Origin: Xanthobacteraceae bacterium
GTDB lineage: Bacteria > Pseudomonadota > Alphaproteobacteria > Rhizobiales > Xanthobacteraceae
Assembly: GCA_030037895.1 (NCBI GenBank)
Contig: JASHPW010000020.1
Span: 1 to 60,816, forward strand
Direction: 5' to 3'
DNA: 60,816 nt
Shown here: in pieces, positions 9,524-18,911 of the stretch
Layout: each line of letters begins with the position of its first letter
Position numbering within the stretch: the first letter of the stretch is position 1
Notes under the pieces: model-generated
What the model saw: the letters and a program-made list of their open reading frames with translations, nothing else
What the model was told of the DNA's origin: nothing
Database searches by the model: none
Translations under genes and position numbers: made by a program

Positions 9524-10573
9524 CTAATGCGCCATGGTAGTGTGGAGCGGCTTGCCGCTTGAGTCCTTGATGTCACTCGCCCAGACCTTCTCGATCTCGG
9601 CCACGACCTTTTTCGGCATTGGCACGTAATCGAGCGCCTCGGCCATTTTATCGCCGTCGGCGTAGGCCCAAGCAAAAAACTTCAGCGCCTCGGCAGCCGC
9701 CGCCGGGTCAGGCGGCTGTTTCGGAATGAGGATGAAAGTGGCGGCCGTCATCGGCCAGGTTGCCGCGCCCGGCTGATTGGCCAGGATTACGCCGTAGCCC
9801 GGCACCGAATTCCAGTCGGCGCTGGCGGCGGCGGACTGGAAGGCTGCGCTGGTGGGCGCGACCGGCTTGCCGTCCTTGTTCACCATCTTGGTATAGACCA
9901 GTTTATTTTGCAGCGCGTAGGCGTACTCGACATAGCCGATCGCGCCCCTCGTTTGGTTTATATTGTTGGAAACGCCCTCATTGCCCTTGGCGCCGAGGCC
10001 GACCGGCCATTCGACCGAGGTGGCGGCGCCGACTTGCGATTTCCAATCGGGGCTGACCTCGGCCAGATAATAGGTGAAGTTGAAGGTGGTGCCGGAACCG
10101 TCCGATCGATGGACGACCGCGATCGCCTCAGCCGGAAGCTTGACATTGGGGTTGAGCTTCTTGATCGCCGGATCGTCCCAGGTCTTGACCTTGCCGAGGA
10201 AGATATCGGCAAGCGTCGGCCCATCGAGGACAAGCTCGCCGGCAGCGATACCCTCGACATTCACCGCCGGAACGATGCCGCCCAATACCATCGGGAATTG
10301 CATGAGGCCGTATTTGTCGAGATCGGAGCCGTTGAGCGGCGCGTCGGTCGCGCCGAAGGTCACGGTCCTGGCTTCGATCTGCTTGATGCCTCCGCCTGAG
10401 CCGATCGACTGATAATTGAGCCCGACGCCGGTCTGCTTTTTGTAGGCATCGGCCCATTTGGCGTAAATCGGATAGGGGAACGTCGCCCCGGCGCCGGAAA
10501 TTTCGACGGCGGCCGCGGGAACAACCGTCGCGGCCAGGATGCCGGCAACGGCAATCATTCTCAGGTGTTTCAC
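9524..10573 (-). CDS. pstS: Phosphate-binding periplasmic protein PstS
   Basis: A 349-residue phosphate-binding protein of the PstSCAB importer. The GTG start at 10573 is supported by AGGAG 7 bases upstream and gives a clean signal peptide ([20 protein letters not shown]) before the mature [11 protein letters not shown]. Ligand-binding landmarks are [31 protein letters not shown], and [16 protein letters not shown]. It is the first gene of the pst operon and lies about 190 bases downstream of a strong Pho box. Confidence 0.96.
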   Translation of the reverse strand: MKHLRMIAVAGILAATVVPAAAVEISGAGATFPYPIYAKWADAYKKQTGVGLNYQSIGSGGGIKQIEARTVTFGATDAPLNGSDLDKYGLMQFPMVLGGIVPAVNVEGIAAGELVLDGPTLADIFLGKVKTWDDPAIKKLNPNVKLPAEAIAVVHRSDGSGTTFNFTYYLAEVSPDWKSQVGAATSVEWPVGLGAKGNEGVSNNINQTRGAIGYVEYAYALQNKLVYTKMVNKDGKPVAPTSAAFQSAAASADWNSVPGYGVILANQPGAATWPMTAATFILIPKQPPDPAAAAEALKFFAWAYADGDKMAEALDYVPMPKKVVAEIEKVWASDIKDSSGKPLHTTMAH

Positions 10574-10751
10574 GGATGTTCTCCTGTCATGGACTGCGCG
10601 CGGCGCAGGTCGCCGACACGCCGGTTTTGGTCCCGTTCGGGACGTCGCGCTCCGTCTCATGTCTTTATGCAACGCGCTGCAGTGCGGAATTGATCGATCG
10701 GAGCAGAGACCTGCAGCGGCGCAATGTTTACATCCGGCACGTCACCGTTCT

Positions 10752-10780
10752 ATGAGCCGTGCATGACAATCAGATGACAA
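10752..10780 (-). promoter_or_regulatory. Pho box (PhoB-binding direct repeats) upstream of pstS
   Basis: Read on the minus strand, TTGTCAT-CTGA-TTGTCAT occupies 10780-10763: two identical 7-base units at an 11-base period. This matches the known PhoB consensus of CTGTCAT direct repeats. A third, weaker unit (GGCTCAT, 10758-10752) continues the 11-base phase toward pstS. The site lies between phoR and pstS, so it should control the pst operon under phosphate starvation. No convincing -10 box could be fixed. Confidence 0.88.
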
Positions 10781-10812
10781 CGGAACCGCTTGATCCGGCA
10801 AGAGATTTGCCG

Positions 10813-12090
10813 CTAGGGCGGTGTGCCGGGGGCGGGAAGGTGAACGGTGAAAGTGGCCCCTTCGCCCAGAACGCTTTCGATGGACAATCGGCCGCGGTGG
10901 CGGTTGAGGATATGCTTGACCAGGGCCAAGCCGAGCCCGGTTCCGCCCTGGGCGCGGCTTTCGCTGACGTCCACGCGATAGAAGCGCTCGGTCAGCCGCG
11001 GCAGGTGCTCCGGCGCGATGCCCGGCCCGTAATCGCGCACGCCAATCAGCGCTTCGGTCTCGCCTTCCGTCGACACCGCCTGCGTCACGGTGATATCGAC
11101 GCGCTTGCCGGCGGCGCCGTATTTGAGCGCGTTCTCGATCAAATTCTCGAATACGCGGACCAGCTCGTCACGGTCGCCGAGGACCGTCAGCGCGCCCTCC
11201 GCCGCGACGTGAACGGTAACGCCGCGGTCGCGGGCCAAGGTTTCGAGACCGTCCACCACCTGGCGGACGATCGGAACGAGGTCGACCGGCGTATCCGGGC
11301 GGCGGTGCGCGTTGAGCTCGATGCGCGACAGCGACAAGAGGTCGTCGATGAGCCGCGCCATGCGCCGCGCCTGCTCCTGCATGATGGCGAGGAAGCGCTC
11401 GCGCGCCTTGGCGTCGTCGCGGGCCGAGCCTTGCAAAGTCTCGATGAAGCCGGAAAGGGCCGCCAATGGCGTGCGCAACTCGTGGCTGGCGTTGGCGATG
11501 AAGTCGGCGCGCATCTCCTCGACGCGCCGCAACGGCGTCAGGTCGTGAAAGATCATCAGGATCAGATCGGGCTTGTTGAGGTTCGCCCTGCGTGAGACCG
11601 GCACCACGACCGTCTCGAACCAGCGGTCGAGCGGCACATGATCGGAATATTCGATTCGCTGCTCCTCGCCTCGCGCATAGGCGCGGCCGATCGCCTCGAT
11701 CAGCTCCGGCATCCGCAGAGCGAGTGAGACCGGCTCTCCCTGCCGCAGCGCCGGCGCCAGGGAGCGCGCGCGCTCGTTGAGCGCGAGGACGCGGCCGTCG
11801 CCGTCAAGCGCGATGACCGGATCCGGCAGGTTGGCGATCACGACCTGAAGCGGATCGTCCGCGCGCTCGGAGACGGAGGTCGGCCGCGCCCGGCGGCCGA
11901 CCGCCTCGCCGCCGCGCGTGGCGAGGAAAGCGGCCGCCGTCACGATGGCGAAGCCCGCCAGCGCATAGCCGACCGCAAGGAAGCCGAGGATCGCCAATCC
12001 CGCGAACACGATCGCCGCGGCTGCGGTCATCAACCGCATGCCGCGCCACCCGTTGTTTCGCGGCGCTACGCGATCTTCGTTCAAGCTCAT
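10813..12090 (-). CDS. phoR: Phosphate regulon sensor histidine kinase PhoR
   Basis: A 425-residue membrane histidine kinase. Two hydrophobic segments lie within about residues 20-58, followed by a PAS domain near 80-185. The phospho-acceptor H203 is in the H-box NASHELRTPLA, and the catalytic domain carries an N box (ENLIENALKYG), G1 (VRDYGPGIA) and G2 (GGTGLGLALVKHI). It would phosphorylate PhoB when PhoU/Pst signal low phosphate. It lies upstream of the Pho box, so it need not depend on that site. The start is 46 bases from the preceding membrane-protein gene. Confidence 0.95.
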   Translation of the reverse strand: MSLNEDRVAPRNNGWRGMRLMTAAAAIVFAGLAILGFLAVGYALAGFAIVTAAAFLATRGGEAVGRRARPTSVSERADDPLQVVIANLPDPVIALDGDGRVLALNERARSLAPALRQGEPVSLALRMPELIEAIGRAYARGEEQRIEYSDHVPLDRWFETVVVPVSRRANLNKPDLILMIFHDLTPLRRVEEMRADFIANASHELRTPLAALSGFIETLQGSARDDAKARERFLAIMQEQARRMARLIDDLLSLSRIELNAHRRPDTPVDLVPIVRQVVDGLETLARDRGVTVHVAAEGALTVLGDRDELVRVFENLIENALKYGAAGKRVDITVTQAVSTEGETEALIGVRDYGPGIAPEHLPRLTERFYRVDVSESRAQGGTGLGLALVKHILNRHRGRLSIESVLGEGATFTVHLPAPGTPP

Positions 12091-12136
12091 CCGACACGCT
12101 CGTGGATCCGGCCCGCCGCCGGCTCAATCTTGCCGA

Positions 12137-13180
12137 TCAAGGCACGTCGGACTTCTCCCGCGCAAGCTCGGTCATGGCGCTCATCGGCGTTGCCGCCTGT
12201 TGCGCCAGGCGCCGCGCGGTCCGACTGAGCAGCGCTTCGCGCGTTCCCAGGACGACCAATGCGAGCGCGAACGGAATGACGTAATAAAGAAGGCGGAACA
12301 GCAGCAAACCCGCGAGCAGGTCCTCTTTGTCGAACTGCCACAGCGCAATCATCATGGCGGCGTCGAACACGCCGAGGCCGCCGGGGGCGTGGCTGGCGAA
12401 GCCGAGCAGCGTGGCGGTAACGAAAATCACCGCCACGGTGACGAAGCCGAGATGGGGCTCGTCGGGCACCAGCATGTACATGGCGAGCGCACAGCACGAC
12501 AAATCGAGGATGCCGATGGCGATCTGAAGGAGCGTGAACGGGCCGCCGGGCAAGGTCAGTTGCCAGCCCGCGCGGCCGATCACGCGGGGCTTGACCCAGA
12601 CCCACGCCACGTAAGCGCCGAGCAGGACAAGAATCGCGAGCGCGATGACGCGATTGAGCCAGGGCGGCAGTTGGTCGATGGCGTGCGCGGCCTGCGGCGC
12701 GTCGAGCACGCCAAGGCCGAGCACGGCGGCGTTGCCGAGCCAAAAGGTCAGCCCGGCGACAAAGCAGATTTTGGTGACCTCGATCACGCTCAAGCCCCAA
12801 TCGGAATAAATTCGGTAGCGTACCGCGCCGCCGGAGAAGACGCTGGCGCCGACGCTGTGCCCGACCGCATAGCTGGTGAAGCCGGCCAGCGCCACCACGC
12901 GGTACGACAACTCGGTGCGGCCGATCGTGCGCAATGCGAACAGGTCGTAAAAGGTGAGCGTCAAATAGCCGCCGGCGACGAAGAGGCCGGCCACGCCGAG
13001 GGTCCGCCAGTCGGTCGCCTCAAGCGCATCGAGGAGTTCATCGGGATCGATATCGCGCAGGATATGATAGAGCACCGCCGCAGCGACGATGAAGATGGTG
13101 AGGCTGACCGCCGCGCCCAGTCGATTGAACCCGACCTGTCGCTCCAATAAACGCGCCGAGCCGCGCAATCTCGTCAGCAT
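12137..13180 (-). CDS. UPF0104 / lysylphosphatidylglycerol-synthase-type transmembrane protein
   Basis: A 347-residue polytopic membrane protein with about eight hydrophobic helices. It resembles the flippase-like domain of MprF and YbhN (UPF0104): 'SYAVGHSVGASVFSGGAVRYR' in the first half and 'FASHAPGGLGVFDAAM' in the second, both hallmark Gly-rich motifs. I chose the ATG at 13180, preceded by GGAG, over an upstream ATG at 13318 that adds an unlike, Arg-rich tail. No aminoacyl-transferase domain is attached, so lipid translocation rather than lipid modification is the likeliest role. The substrate is unknown. Confidence 0.85.
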   Translation of the reverse strand: MLTRLRGSARLLERQVGFNRLGAAVSLTIFIVAAAVLYHILRDIDPDELLDALEATDWRTLGVAGLFVAGGYLTLTFYDLFALRTIGRTELSYRVVALAGFTSYAVGHSVGASVFSGGAVRYRIYSDWGLSVIEVTKICFVAGLTFWLGNAAVLGLGVLDAPQAAHAIDQLPPWLNRVIALAILVLLGAYVAWVWVKPRVIGRAGWQLTLPGGPFTLLQIAIGILDLSCCALAMYMLVPDEPHLGFVTVAVIFVTATLLGFASHAPGGLGVFDAAMMIALWQFDKEDLLAGLLLFRLLYYVIPFALALVVLGTREALLSRTARRLAQQAATPMSAMTELAREKSDVP

Positions 13181-13435
13181 GCTGCGCTCCAGATCGGCTG
13201 CTCGTACATCAACTGACCGTTCCGTCCCGCCACCCAGCGCAAATCGGCCCCCACTAGCAGATGTCAGGTCCGGGCGCGAGTACTGCGCCAACGGTGCCCG
13301 GGCGCGCTGTTTGGCCACACCCCCGGCGCCTGCCCAGCGGGCGCGGACCGCTATTTTCCCGGCGAAAGGTGAACAGCGGGTAGCGAACGGCGGAGAGAGG
13401 AAGAACGGCTCCGTCCGCTATGCGCCACTCCCGAT

Positions 13436-14767
13436 TCACGCCGGCAGCGGCTTGCCCTTGGTCTCCGGCAGGAACGGAGCGACGCAGAAGCCGAGGATGT
13501 AGATGAACGAGAACATCATGGCGGTGCGGCTGTAACCGCCGAATGCGACGATCAACGCCCCGGCGAAGAGCGGGCCGAGGAAGGCAATGAAACGCGGCGC
13601 ATTGAAGGCGAACGCGATGCCCGTTCCGCGCGAGCGCGTCGGGAAGAGTTCCGGCAGCCACACCGGCATCCAGCAATATTGGCCCAGCGTGAAGAACCCG
13701 TTCGCGGCAGCGACGAGGAGCAGCAGATTGACGTTCCGCGTCCACAGGAACAGCGCCGGCGTGAGCAGGAAAGCCGCCGCATAGTAGAACATGGCGACCG
13801 GCTTGCGCCCGAGGCCGTCGGCGAGAAATCCGAAACCGACGTAACCGAGAATGGCGCCGACATTATAGGCCATGCCGGCGTAGCTCGCCCAGTGCCGCGC
13901 CGGCAGGCCGGCCTTGCCAGCAATCGAAGCGATATAGGGCGGCACCCAGGACGAGATGCCCCACCAAGCAAGCGTCGTGGAGAGCGACAGCAGAAAGACC
14001 AGGATCGCGCGGCGGCGGCTTTCCGGCTCGGCGAAGAGGTCGGCGATGGTGAAGCGGGTGAGCGCGCGGTCATTCGCCGCCAGCGCCGCGCCGCTTTGCT
14101 TGCGATCCTGCGCTCGCCGCCGCTGGGCATCGACCTCTTGCCAAGCCGGCGATTCCGCGATCGATCGCCTGATCCACAGCGCCAAAAAGCCCGGGAGAAC
14201 GCCGACGAGGAACATCAATCGCCACGCGTCCGGTCCGAGACTGCCGATGAACAGCCAGACGAACGACGCGAGGAAGAAGCCGAAGCCGAGGCCGCATTGC
14301 ATCAGGCCCGCGCCCTTGCCGCGCGCGTTCTGCGGCCACAGCTCAGCCATCATGGACGATCCGGTCGCCCATTCCGAACCGATCGCCATGCCGACGAGAA
14401 AGCGCAGCAGCGCAAACGAAATCCAGTCGAACGACAACGCGGTGAGCCCGGTCAGGATCGAATAGGCGAGGATGGCGTAGATCATCGTCCGCTTGCGGCC
14501 GATATAGTCGGCCAGAATTCCCCCGCAGAGCCCGCCGACGCCCCAGCCGAGCAGCGTGATCGCCACCACCATGCCGGCGTAGGCGGGAATTCGCGAAAAC
14601 CGCGACGGGTCGAGCAGCGTGTGCATGGCCGGGCCGACGGTGAGGAACAGCGCATAGGCTTCGAACCCGTCGAACAGCCAGCCGAGATTGGTCGCGGCGA
14701 GCGTGCGCCATTGGTTCAAGGTCAGCGCCCGGTACCAAGGCGCCGTACCGGCGGCCATATCCGCCAT
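13436..14767 (-). CDS. MFS transporter (sugar/aromatic-acid proton symporter type)
   Basis: A 443-residue major facilitator with about twelve hydrophobic segments and a long central loop (about residues 205-240). The loop-2 motif appears as 'GGILADYIGRKRTMIY', and a matching 'GFLADGLGRKPVAMFY' lies in the second half. The N-terminal 'LGWLFDGFEAYALFL' is characteristic of the metabolite:proton symporter group that includes aromatic-acid and dicarboxylate carriers. An AGGGAGGA ribosome-binding site precedes the ATG. No catabolic partner genes are adjacent, so the substrate cannot be given. Confidence 0.88.
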   Translation of the reverse strand: MADMAAGTAPWYRALTLNQWRTLAATNLGWLFDGFEAYALFLTVGPAMHTLLDPSRFSRIPAYAGMVVAITLLGWGVGGLCGGILADYIGRKRTMIYAILAYSILTGLTALSFDWISFALLRFLVGMAIGSEWATGSSMMAELWPQNARGKGAGLMQCGLGFGFFLASFVWLFIGSLGPDAWRLMFLVGVLPGFLALWIRRSIAESPAWQEVDAQRRRAQDRKQSGAALAANDRALTRFTIADLFAEPESRRRAILVFLLSLSTTLAWWGISSWVPPYIASIAGKAGLPARHWASYAGMAYNVGAILGYVGFGFLADGLGRKPVAMFYYAAAFLLTPALFLWTRNVNLLLLVAAANGFFTLGQYCWMPVWLPELFPTRSRGTGIAFAFNAPRFIAFLGPLFAGALIVAFGGYSRTAMMFSFIYILGFCVAPFLPETKGKPLPA

Positions 14768-14902
14768 GTCGTCCTCCCTCAGCCCGACGTTTTACGGGAT
14801 GCCGCGCGCTCCGGCGGCAAAAGGCCTCGATCGGTGCATTTCGCTTCAAGCTTAGCCGAAACGGCGCATCCGGTCACGGTGCCGCGGAAACCGCCTTATC
14901 CT

Positions 14903-15133
14903 TCAGCGTATCGGGCGGGGCTGACGCTTGTGCCGCCGCACGCGGGACGTTTGGACCCGCACGCAGCCGTTCGAACCGCAGACGACCGTCACCTGCCGGA
15001 CCAAGCCCGAATGCGTGGCCGCGACGCCAAGCGGGGACGGCGTGGCCGGCACCATCGCCGCGGCGCTGTTGCCGAGCATCGCGCCTGACAGGATTGTCGC
15101 CGCAGCAAGAGCCACAAGAAGGTTTCTGGACAT
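14903..15133 (-). CDS. Small secreted protein of unknown function
   Basis: A 76-residue protein that I do not recognise by name. It has a strong Shine-Dalgarno (GAGG, 6 bases before the ATG) and a convincing signal peptide (MSRNLLVALAAATILSGAML, cleavage probably after SAAA). The short mature part has a C-G-S-N-G-C pair of cysteines followed by a basic tail (RVRRHKRQPRPIR). The same frame is open upstream to 15484, but only this start makes sense. It resembles the small periplasmic, cysteine-pair, Arg-rich-tail proteins seen across Hyphomicrobiales. No operon partner is visible. Confidence 0.65.
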   Translation of the reverse strand: MSRNLLVALAAATILSGAMLGNSAAAMVPATPSPLGVAATHSGLVRQVTVVCGSNGCVRVQTSRVRRHKRQPRPIR

Positions 15134-15386
15134 GCGTATCCTCGTTAGGGTTGGAGACGCACTGCAAGCAACAGGTGCGCATCGTCGCACCGAATCAGCG
15201 GCGCGTGCGCCATCATACCTATTGCCTGTGCCGCACGGAAAACGTGCAGGCGACCGCCTTGCCGAGGCGAATTGGGAAATTGCCAATCCGCGCGCCATGT
15301 GGTCAGGATTTGCCGTTGACCAGACACGCGGCGCCCGCTTGGTACTGCCGGCGGGGCCAGGACGATTGTGCCGGAGGATCGTGCCA

Positions 15387-16490
15387 ATGACCAGAAACAA
15401 GCCGCCGTTTCGCGCCGACGTGGTCGGCAGCCTGCTGCGCACCGCGCCGTTGAAGGAGGCGCGCGCGAACCGCGAGAAGGGCAAGATCAGCGCGGCTCAG
15501 CTCAAGGAGGTCGAGGACCGCGAGATCGAGAAGATCATCAAAAAACAGGAAGACGTGGGGCTCAAGGTCGCGACCGACGGCGAGTTCCGCCGCTCGTGGT
15601 GGCACTTTGATTTCTACGGCATGCTCGACGGCGTGGAGATCTACGAGCTCGATCACGGCATCCAGTTCCAGGGGGTGCAGACCAAGCCGCGCAGCATCCG
15701 CATCAAGGGCAAGCTCGGCTTCTCCAATCATCCGATGCTCGCGCATTTCAAGTTCCTCAAAGCGCACACGCGCGTCACCCCGAAAATGTGCATACCGAGT
15801 CCGGCCACGCTGCATTTCCGCCTGGAGCCGAACGCGGTCGTCACCAAGGAATATGCCGACCGCGACGCCATCTTCGACGACCTGGCCAAGACCTACCGCC
15901 AGGCGATCCGCGGCTTCTATGATGCCGGCTGCCGCTACCTGCAATTCGACGACACCGCCTGGGCCTATCTGTGCTCGCAGGCTGAGCTGAAAAAGGCCCG
16001 CGACCGCGGCTTGAACGCCGATCGCCTGCAACAGGACTATGCCCGCGTCATCAACCGGGCGCTCGAAGGCAAGCCGGCCGACATGGTAATCACGACGCAC
16101 ATATGCCGCGGCAATTTCCGCTCGACCTGGATTTCCGAAGGCGGCTACGAGCCGGTCGCCGAAACCCTGCTCGGCAAATTGAACTATGACGGCTATTTCC
16201 TCGAATACGACACCACGCGCGCCGGCGGCTTCGAGCCGCTGCGCTTCCTGCCCAAAGGCGACAAGATCGTGGTGCTCGGCCTCATCACCACCAAGAGCGG
16301 CGCTCTGGAAAAGAAGGACGACATCAAGCGGCGCATTGAGGAAGCGACCAAATATGCGGCCCTCGACCAGCTTTGCCTGTCGCCGCAATGCGGCTTCGCC
16401 TCGACCGAGGAAGGCAACGTCCTCGCCGAGGATGAGCAATGGGCGAAGCTCCGGATGGTCGTCGAACTGGCGGAGGAGGTGTGGCGCTGA
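15387..16490 (+). CDS. MetE-like cobalamin-independent methionine synthase domain protein (short form)
   Basis: A 367-residue protein consisting only of the C-terminal catalytic domain of MetE (PF01717). All zinc ligands expected for the family are present: H238 and C240 in THICRGN, E273 in YFLEYDTTRAGG, and C335 in SPQCGFAS. The N-terminal half of full-length MetE (about 755 residues) is absent, so this is the short paralogue group, whose methyl donor and acceptor are uncertain. GGAGG lies 9 bases before the ATG. It stands alone; S-methylation of homocysteine or a related thiol is inferred. Confidence 0.88.
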   Translation: MTRNKPPFRADVVGSLLRTAPLKEARANREKGKISAAQLKEVEDREIEKIIKKQEDVGLKVATDGEFRRSWWHFDFYGMLDGVEIYELDHGIQFQGVQTKPRSIRIKGKLGFSNHPMLAHFKFLKAHTRVTPKMCIPSPATLHFRLEPNAVVTKEYADRDAIFDDLAKTYRQAIRGFYDAGCRYLQFDDTAWAYLCSQAELKKARDRGLNADRLQQDYARVINRALEGKPADMVITTHICRGNFRSTWISEGGYEPVAETLLGKLNYDGYFLEYDTTRAGGFEPLRFLPKGDKIVVLGLITTKSGALEKKDDIKRRIEEATKYAALDQLCLSPQCGFASTEEGNVLAEDEQWAKLRMVVELAEEVWR

Positions 16491-16495
16491 CCCGG

Positions 16496-17230
16496 CTATC
16501 CCGGCGAATGCCCAATCAGCGGCGGTGTCCTCCCGCTGAGCCGCTTGTGCACGTGCACCATCAGCGCCATGGCGAACAGCGGCGTCGCCAGATTGACGAT
16601 CGGAATCGTGACGAAAGCCGCGATCAGCAATCCGCCGCCGTAGACTTTCACGGCATTGCGCCGGCGCAGCGCCTTCGTCTCCGCCGGCGGTCGAAAGCGC
16701 ATGGCGGCGAGCTCGAAATATTCGCGCCCGAGGAGCCAGGCGGTGGCGAGAAAGAATATCAGCGCGCCGAACCCAGCGAGCAGCACCAAAGGCATGGTGC
16801 ATAAATAGACCACGATTGCGAGCAGCGCCGTCTTGCCGCCTTCGAGAACCGCGCGCGACAGCGGCAGCGCAACGCCGGGCGGATCGGCCGGATAATGCAC
16901 GCGCTCGACCTCATCGGCGATCTGGTCGGCGAAAAAGCCGGCGACAAGGGCGGTGACTGCCGGCATGAGCAGGACGCTGCCGACGAGGATGCCGAAGCCG
17001 GCGGCGACCGAGAGGAACCAGGCGAGCGCGCTCGCCGGCGCGTGCGCGTGCGGCCCAAGCGTCGTCTCGATCGACGCGCTGCCGGTTTCGATCAGCCGGA
17101 AAATCAGCCGGTCGAGCAAGACGGCGACCACGATGATGAGCCCCAAAGCGAGCCCGATCGATTTCCACAGCACCGCGCGTAACGGCGGCGAGACCATTTG
17201 CGCGAGCGCCTTGACCGTATCGTCGAGCAT
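16496..17230 (-). CDS. EI24/CysZ-like membrane protein
   Basis: A 244-residue membrane protein with about five hydrophobic segments, matching the EI24 domain (PF07264), which includes the sulfate channel CysZ. Recognisable parts are 'GFFADQIADEVERVHYP' and 'TAWLLGREYFELAAMRF'. The chosen ATG at 17230 is preceded by AGAGGA; the frame is open to 17293, but that extension runs into a palindromic repeat. There are no sulfur-assimilation genes nearby, so a sulfate role is only a family-level possibility. It ends 6 bases from the convergent MetE-like gene. Confidence 0.78.
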   Translation of the reverse strand: MLDDTVKALAQMVSPPLRAVLWKSIGLALGLIIVVAVLLDRLIFRLIETGSASIETTLGPHAHAPASALAWFLSVAAGFGILVGSVLLMPAVTALVAGFFADQIADEVERVHYPADPPGVALPLSRAVLEGGKTALLAIVVYLCTMPLVLLAGFGALIFFLATAWLLGREYFELAAMRFRPPAETKALRRRNAVKVYGGGLLIAAFVTIPIVNLATPLFAMALMVHVHKRLSGRTPPLIGHSPG

Positions 17231-17251
17231 GTCGTCCTCTTGGAGCGCGTC

Positions 17252-17339
17252 GGGGAAAAGCGGGAACCGGTTTTCCGTCCGGACACGCGACAATACAAAA
17301 GCTTGGAGTGGGATGACGATGCGAAGATTAAGTCATCCC
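17252..17339. repeat. Palindromic intergenic repeat, variant of the GAGCATGATC composite repeat
   Basis: Two parts sit between the divergent EI24 gene and the amine oxidase. The first, 17253-17275, matches with one difference the core (GGAAAAG-n-GGGAACCGG) of the repeat at 41611-41633 read on the other strand. The second is a hairpin, GGGATGAC (17310-17317) with GTCATCCC (17332-17339) and a 14-base loop. This is a shorter, different combination of modules from the copies at 32261 and 41547. Confidence 0.7.
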
Positions 17340-17459
17340 GCTTTAGAACGGCGGAGGTAACGATGCGGCTCAACTGGCACAAGCGGCCATGAAGCGGTCC
17401 AGTTTGCGCACCAACCGCTGTTCGGGCAATCTGCGATTGACTGCAAACATCCGGAAACC

Positions 17460-18902
17460 ATGCCGCGACTGAGCCGCCGCTCGTTCCTCGCCGCCTCGGC
17501 CGCGCTGGCGGCGCGCCGCGCATTCGGCGCCAGCGCACCGCGGGCGAGCGCGATCGACGTGGTCATCATCGGCGCCGGCGCGGCCGGCATCGCCGCCGCG
17601 CGGCGAATTGCCGCCGCCGGCCGCAAGTTCGTGCTCATCGAAGCCGCCGACCATGTCGGCGGACGCTGCGTCACCGACACGAGCATCTTCCGAGTGCCCT
17701 ACGACCGCGGCGCCCATTGGATCCATATGCCCGACCTCAACCCGGTGACGAAACTCGCGCCGGGACCCGGGATCGACGTCTATCCGGCGCCGGCGAGTCA
17801 AAAGGTGCGCATCGGCCGGCGCTTCGCCCGCGAGGGCGAACTCGAGGATTTCTTGACTTTGCAAGTGCGCGCCAATCGCGCCATCGCCGAGGCCGCGCGC
17901 AAAGCCGACATGGCCTGTGCCCAAGCGTTGCCGAACGACCTCGGCGATTGGCGGCCGGCGGTCGAATTCGTGCTCGGGCCGTTCGCCTGCGGCAAGGACT
18001 TGGCGCAGGTGTCGGCCGTGGATTTCGCAAAATCCGCCGAGCGCGACGCGGACGCGTTCTGCCGGCAAGGCTTCGGCACGCTCCTTGCCGCCCTCGCCTC
18101 CGGCATCGCCGTCAAACTGTCGACGCCGGCAACCGCGATCGATACCAGGCGCAATGTCGCGGTGGAGACGCCGAGGGGCACCATTGCCGCCCGCGCCGCC
18201 ATCGTCACCCTCTCGACCAACGCCATCGCGTCCGGCGCCATCAAGTTCACTCCCGAACTTCCGTATCGGCAGCTCGATGCTTTCAGCAGGCTCTCGCTCG
18301 GCAGTTACGATCACGTCGCGCTCGAGCTTCGGGACAATCCGCTCGGTCTCGACAGCGACGATCTGGTGTTCGAGAAATCGACCGACGCGCGCACGGCCGC
18401 GATTCTCGCCAACGTCTCCGGCACGTCATTGTGCCTGATCGAGGTCGCCGGCACGTTCGGCCGCGACCTCACGGCGCAGGGCGAAGCCGCGACGGTCAAT
18501 TTCGCCGCCGACTGGCTGGCCGGCCTCTACGGCGCGGATGTGAAGAAGGCGATCACGCGCTCGCACGCCACGCGCTGGAACAATGATCCGTTGACGCGCG
18601 GCGCTTTCTCCGCCGCGGCGCCGGGCTGGGAGAGCGCACGCCGCGCGCTCATGGAGCCGGTGCGCGACGCAGTCTGGTTCGCCGGCGAAGCCGCGCACGA
18701 GACCCTGTGGGGCACGGTCGGCGGCGCCTGGGAATCGGGCGAGCGCGCCGCCGATGCGGTGCTGCGCCGGCTCGCCGGATTGAAGGAGCCGGCGCCGGCC
18801 GAAGCCGCCGCGCCGCGCAAGGGCAGATCCAGGCACAGGCGCGCGGCGCCGCGCCCGACGCCGAGATACGAGGCCACGCCCGGCATCATGCGCGAGGACT
18901 GA
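17460..18902 (+). CDS. Flavin monoamine oxidase family protein, probable Tat substrate
   Basis: A 480-residue FAD-dependent amine oxidase (PF01593). The N-terminus is S-R-R-S-F-L followed by an Ala-rich hydrophobic stretch, which looks like a twin-arginine signal ending near residue 25. The Rossmann FAD motif follows at about residues 34-49 (VVIIGAGAAGIAAARR), with E-A-A-D-H-V-G-G-R as the next dinucleotide contact. The C-terminal FAD-binding motif is GEAAHETLWGTVGGAWESG. After about residue 440 there is a basic, Ala/Pro-rich tail without obvious function. The substrate (polyamine, aromatic amine or other) cannot be told from sequence. Confidence 0.86.
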   Translation: MPRLSRRSFLAASAALAARRAFGASAPRASAIDVVIIGAGAAGIAAARRIAAAGRKFVLIEAADHVGGRCVTDTSIFRVPYDRGAHWIHMPDLNPVTKLAPGPGIDVYPAPASQKVRIGRRFAREGELEDFLTLQVRANRAIAEAARKADMACAQALPNDLGDWRPAVEFVLGPFACGKDLAQVSAVDFAKSAERDADAFCRQGFGTLLAALASGIAVKLSTPATAIDTRRNVAVETPRGTIAARAAIVTLSTNAIASGAIKFTPELPYRQLDAFSRLSLGSYDHVALELRDNPLGLDSDDLVFEKSTDARTAAILANVSGTSLCLIEVAGTFGRDLTAQGEAATVNFAADWLAGLYGADVKKAITRSHATRWNNDPLTRGAFSAAAPGWESARRALMEPVRDAVWFAGEAAHETLWGTVGGAWESGERAADAVLRRLAGLKEPAPAEAAAPRKGRSRHRRAAPRPTPRYEATPGIMRED

Positions 18903-18911
18903 CGCCGAAGG

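Noticed and set aside
15303..16802. A 499-codon minus-strand frame opposite the MetE-like gene
   Set aside because: Antisense shadow; the plus-strand gene keeps all zinc ligands and has a ribosome-binding site.
16496..17230. Naming the EI24-domain protein CysZ
   Set aside because: The domain fits, but no sulfate-assimilation genes are near, so the specific function is not supported.
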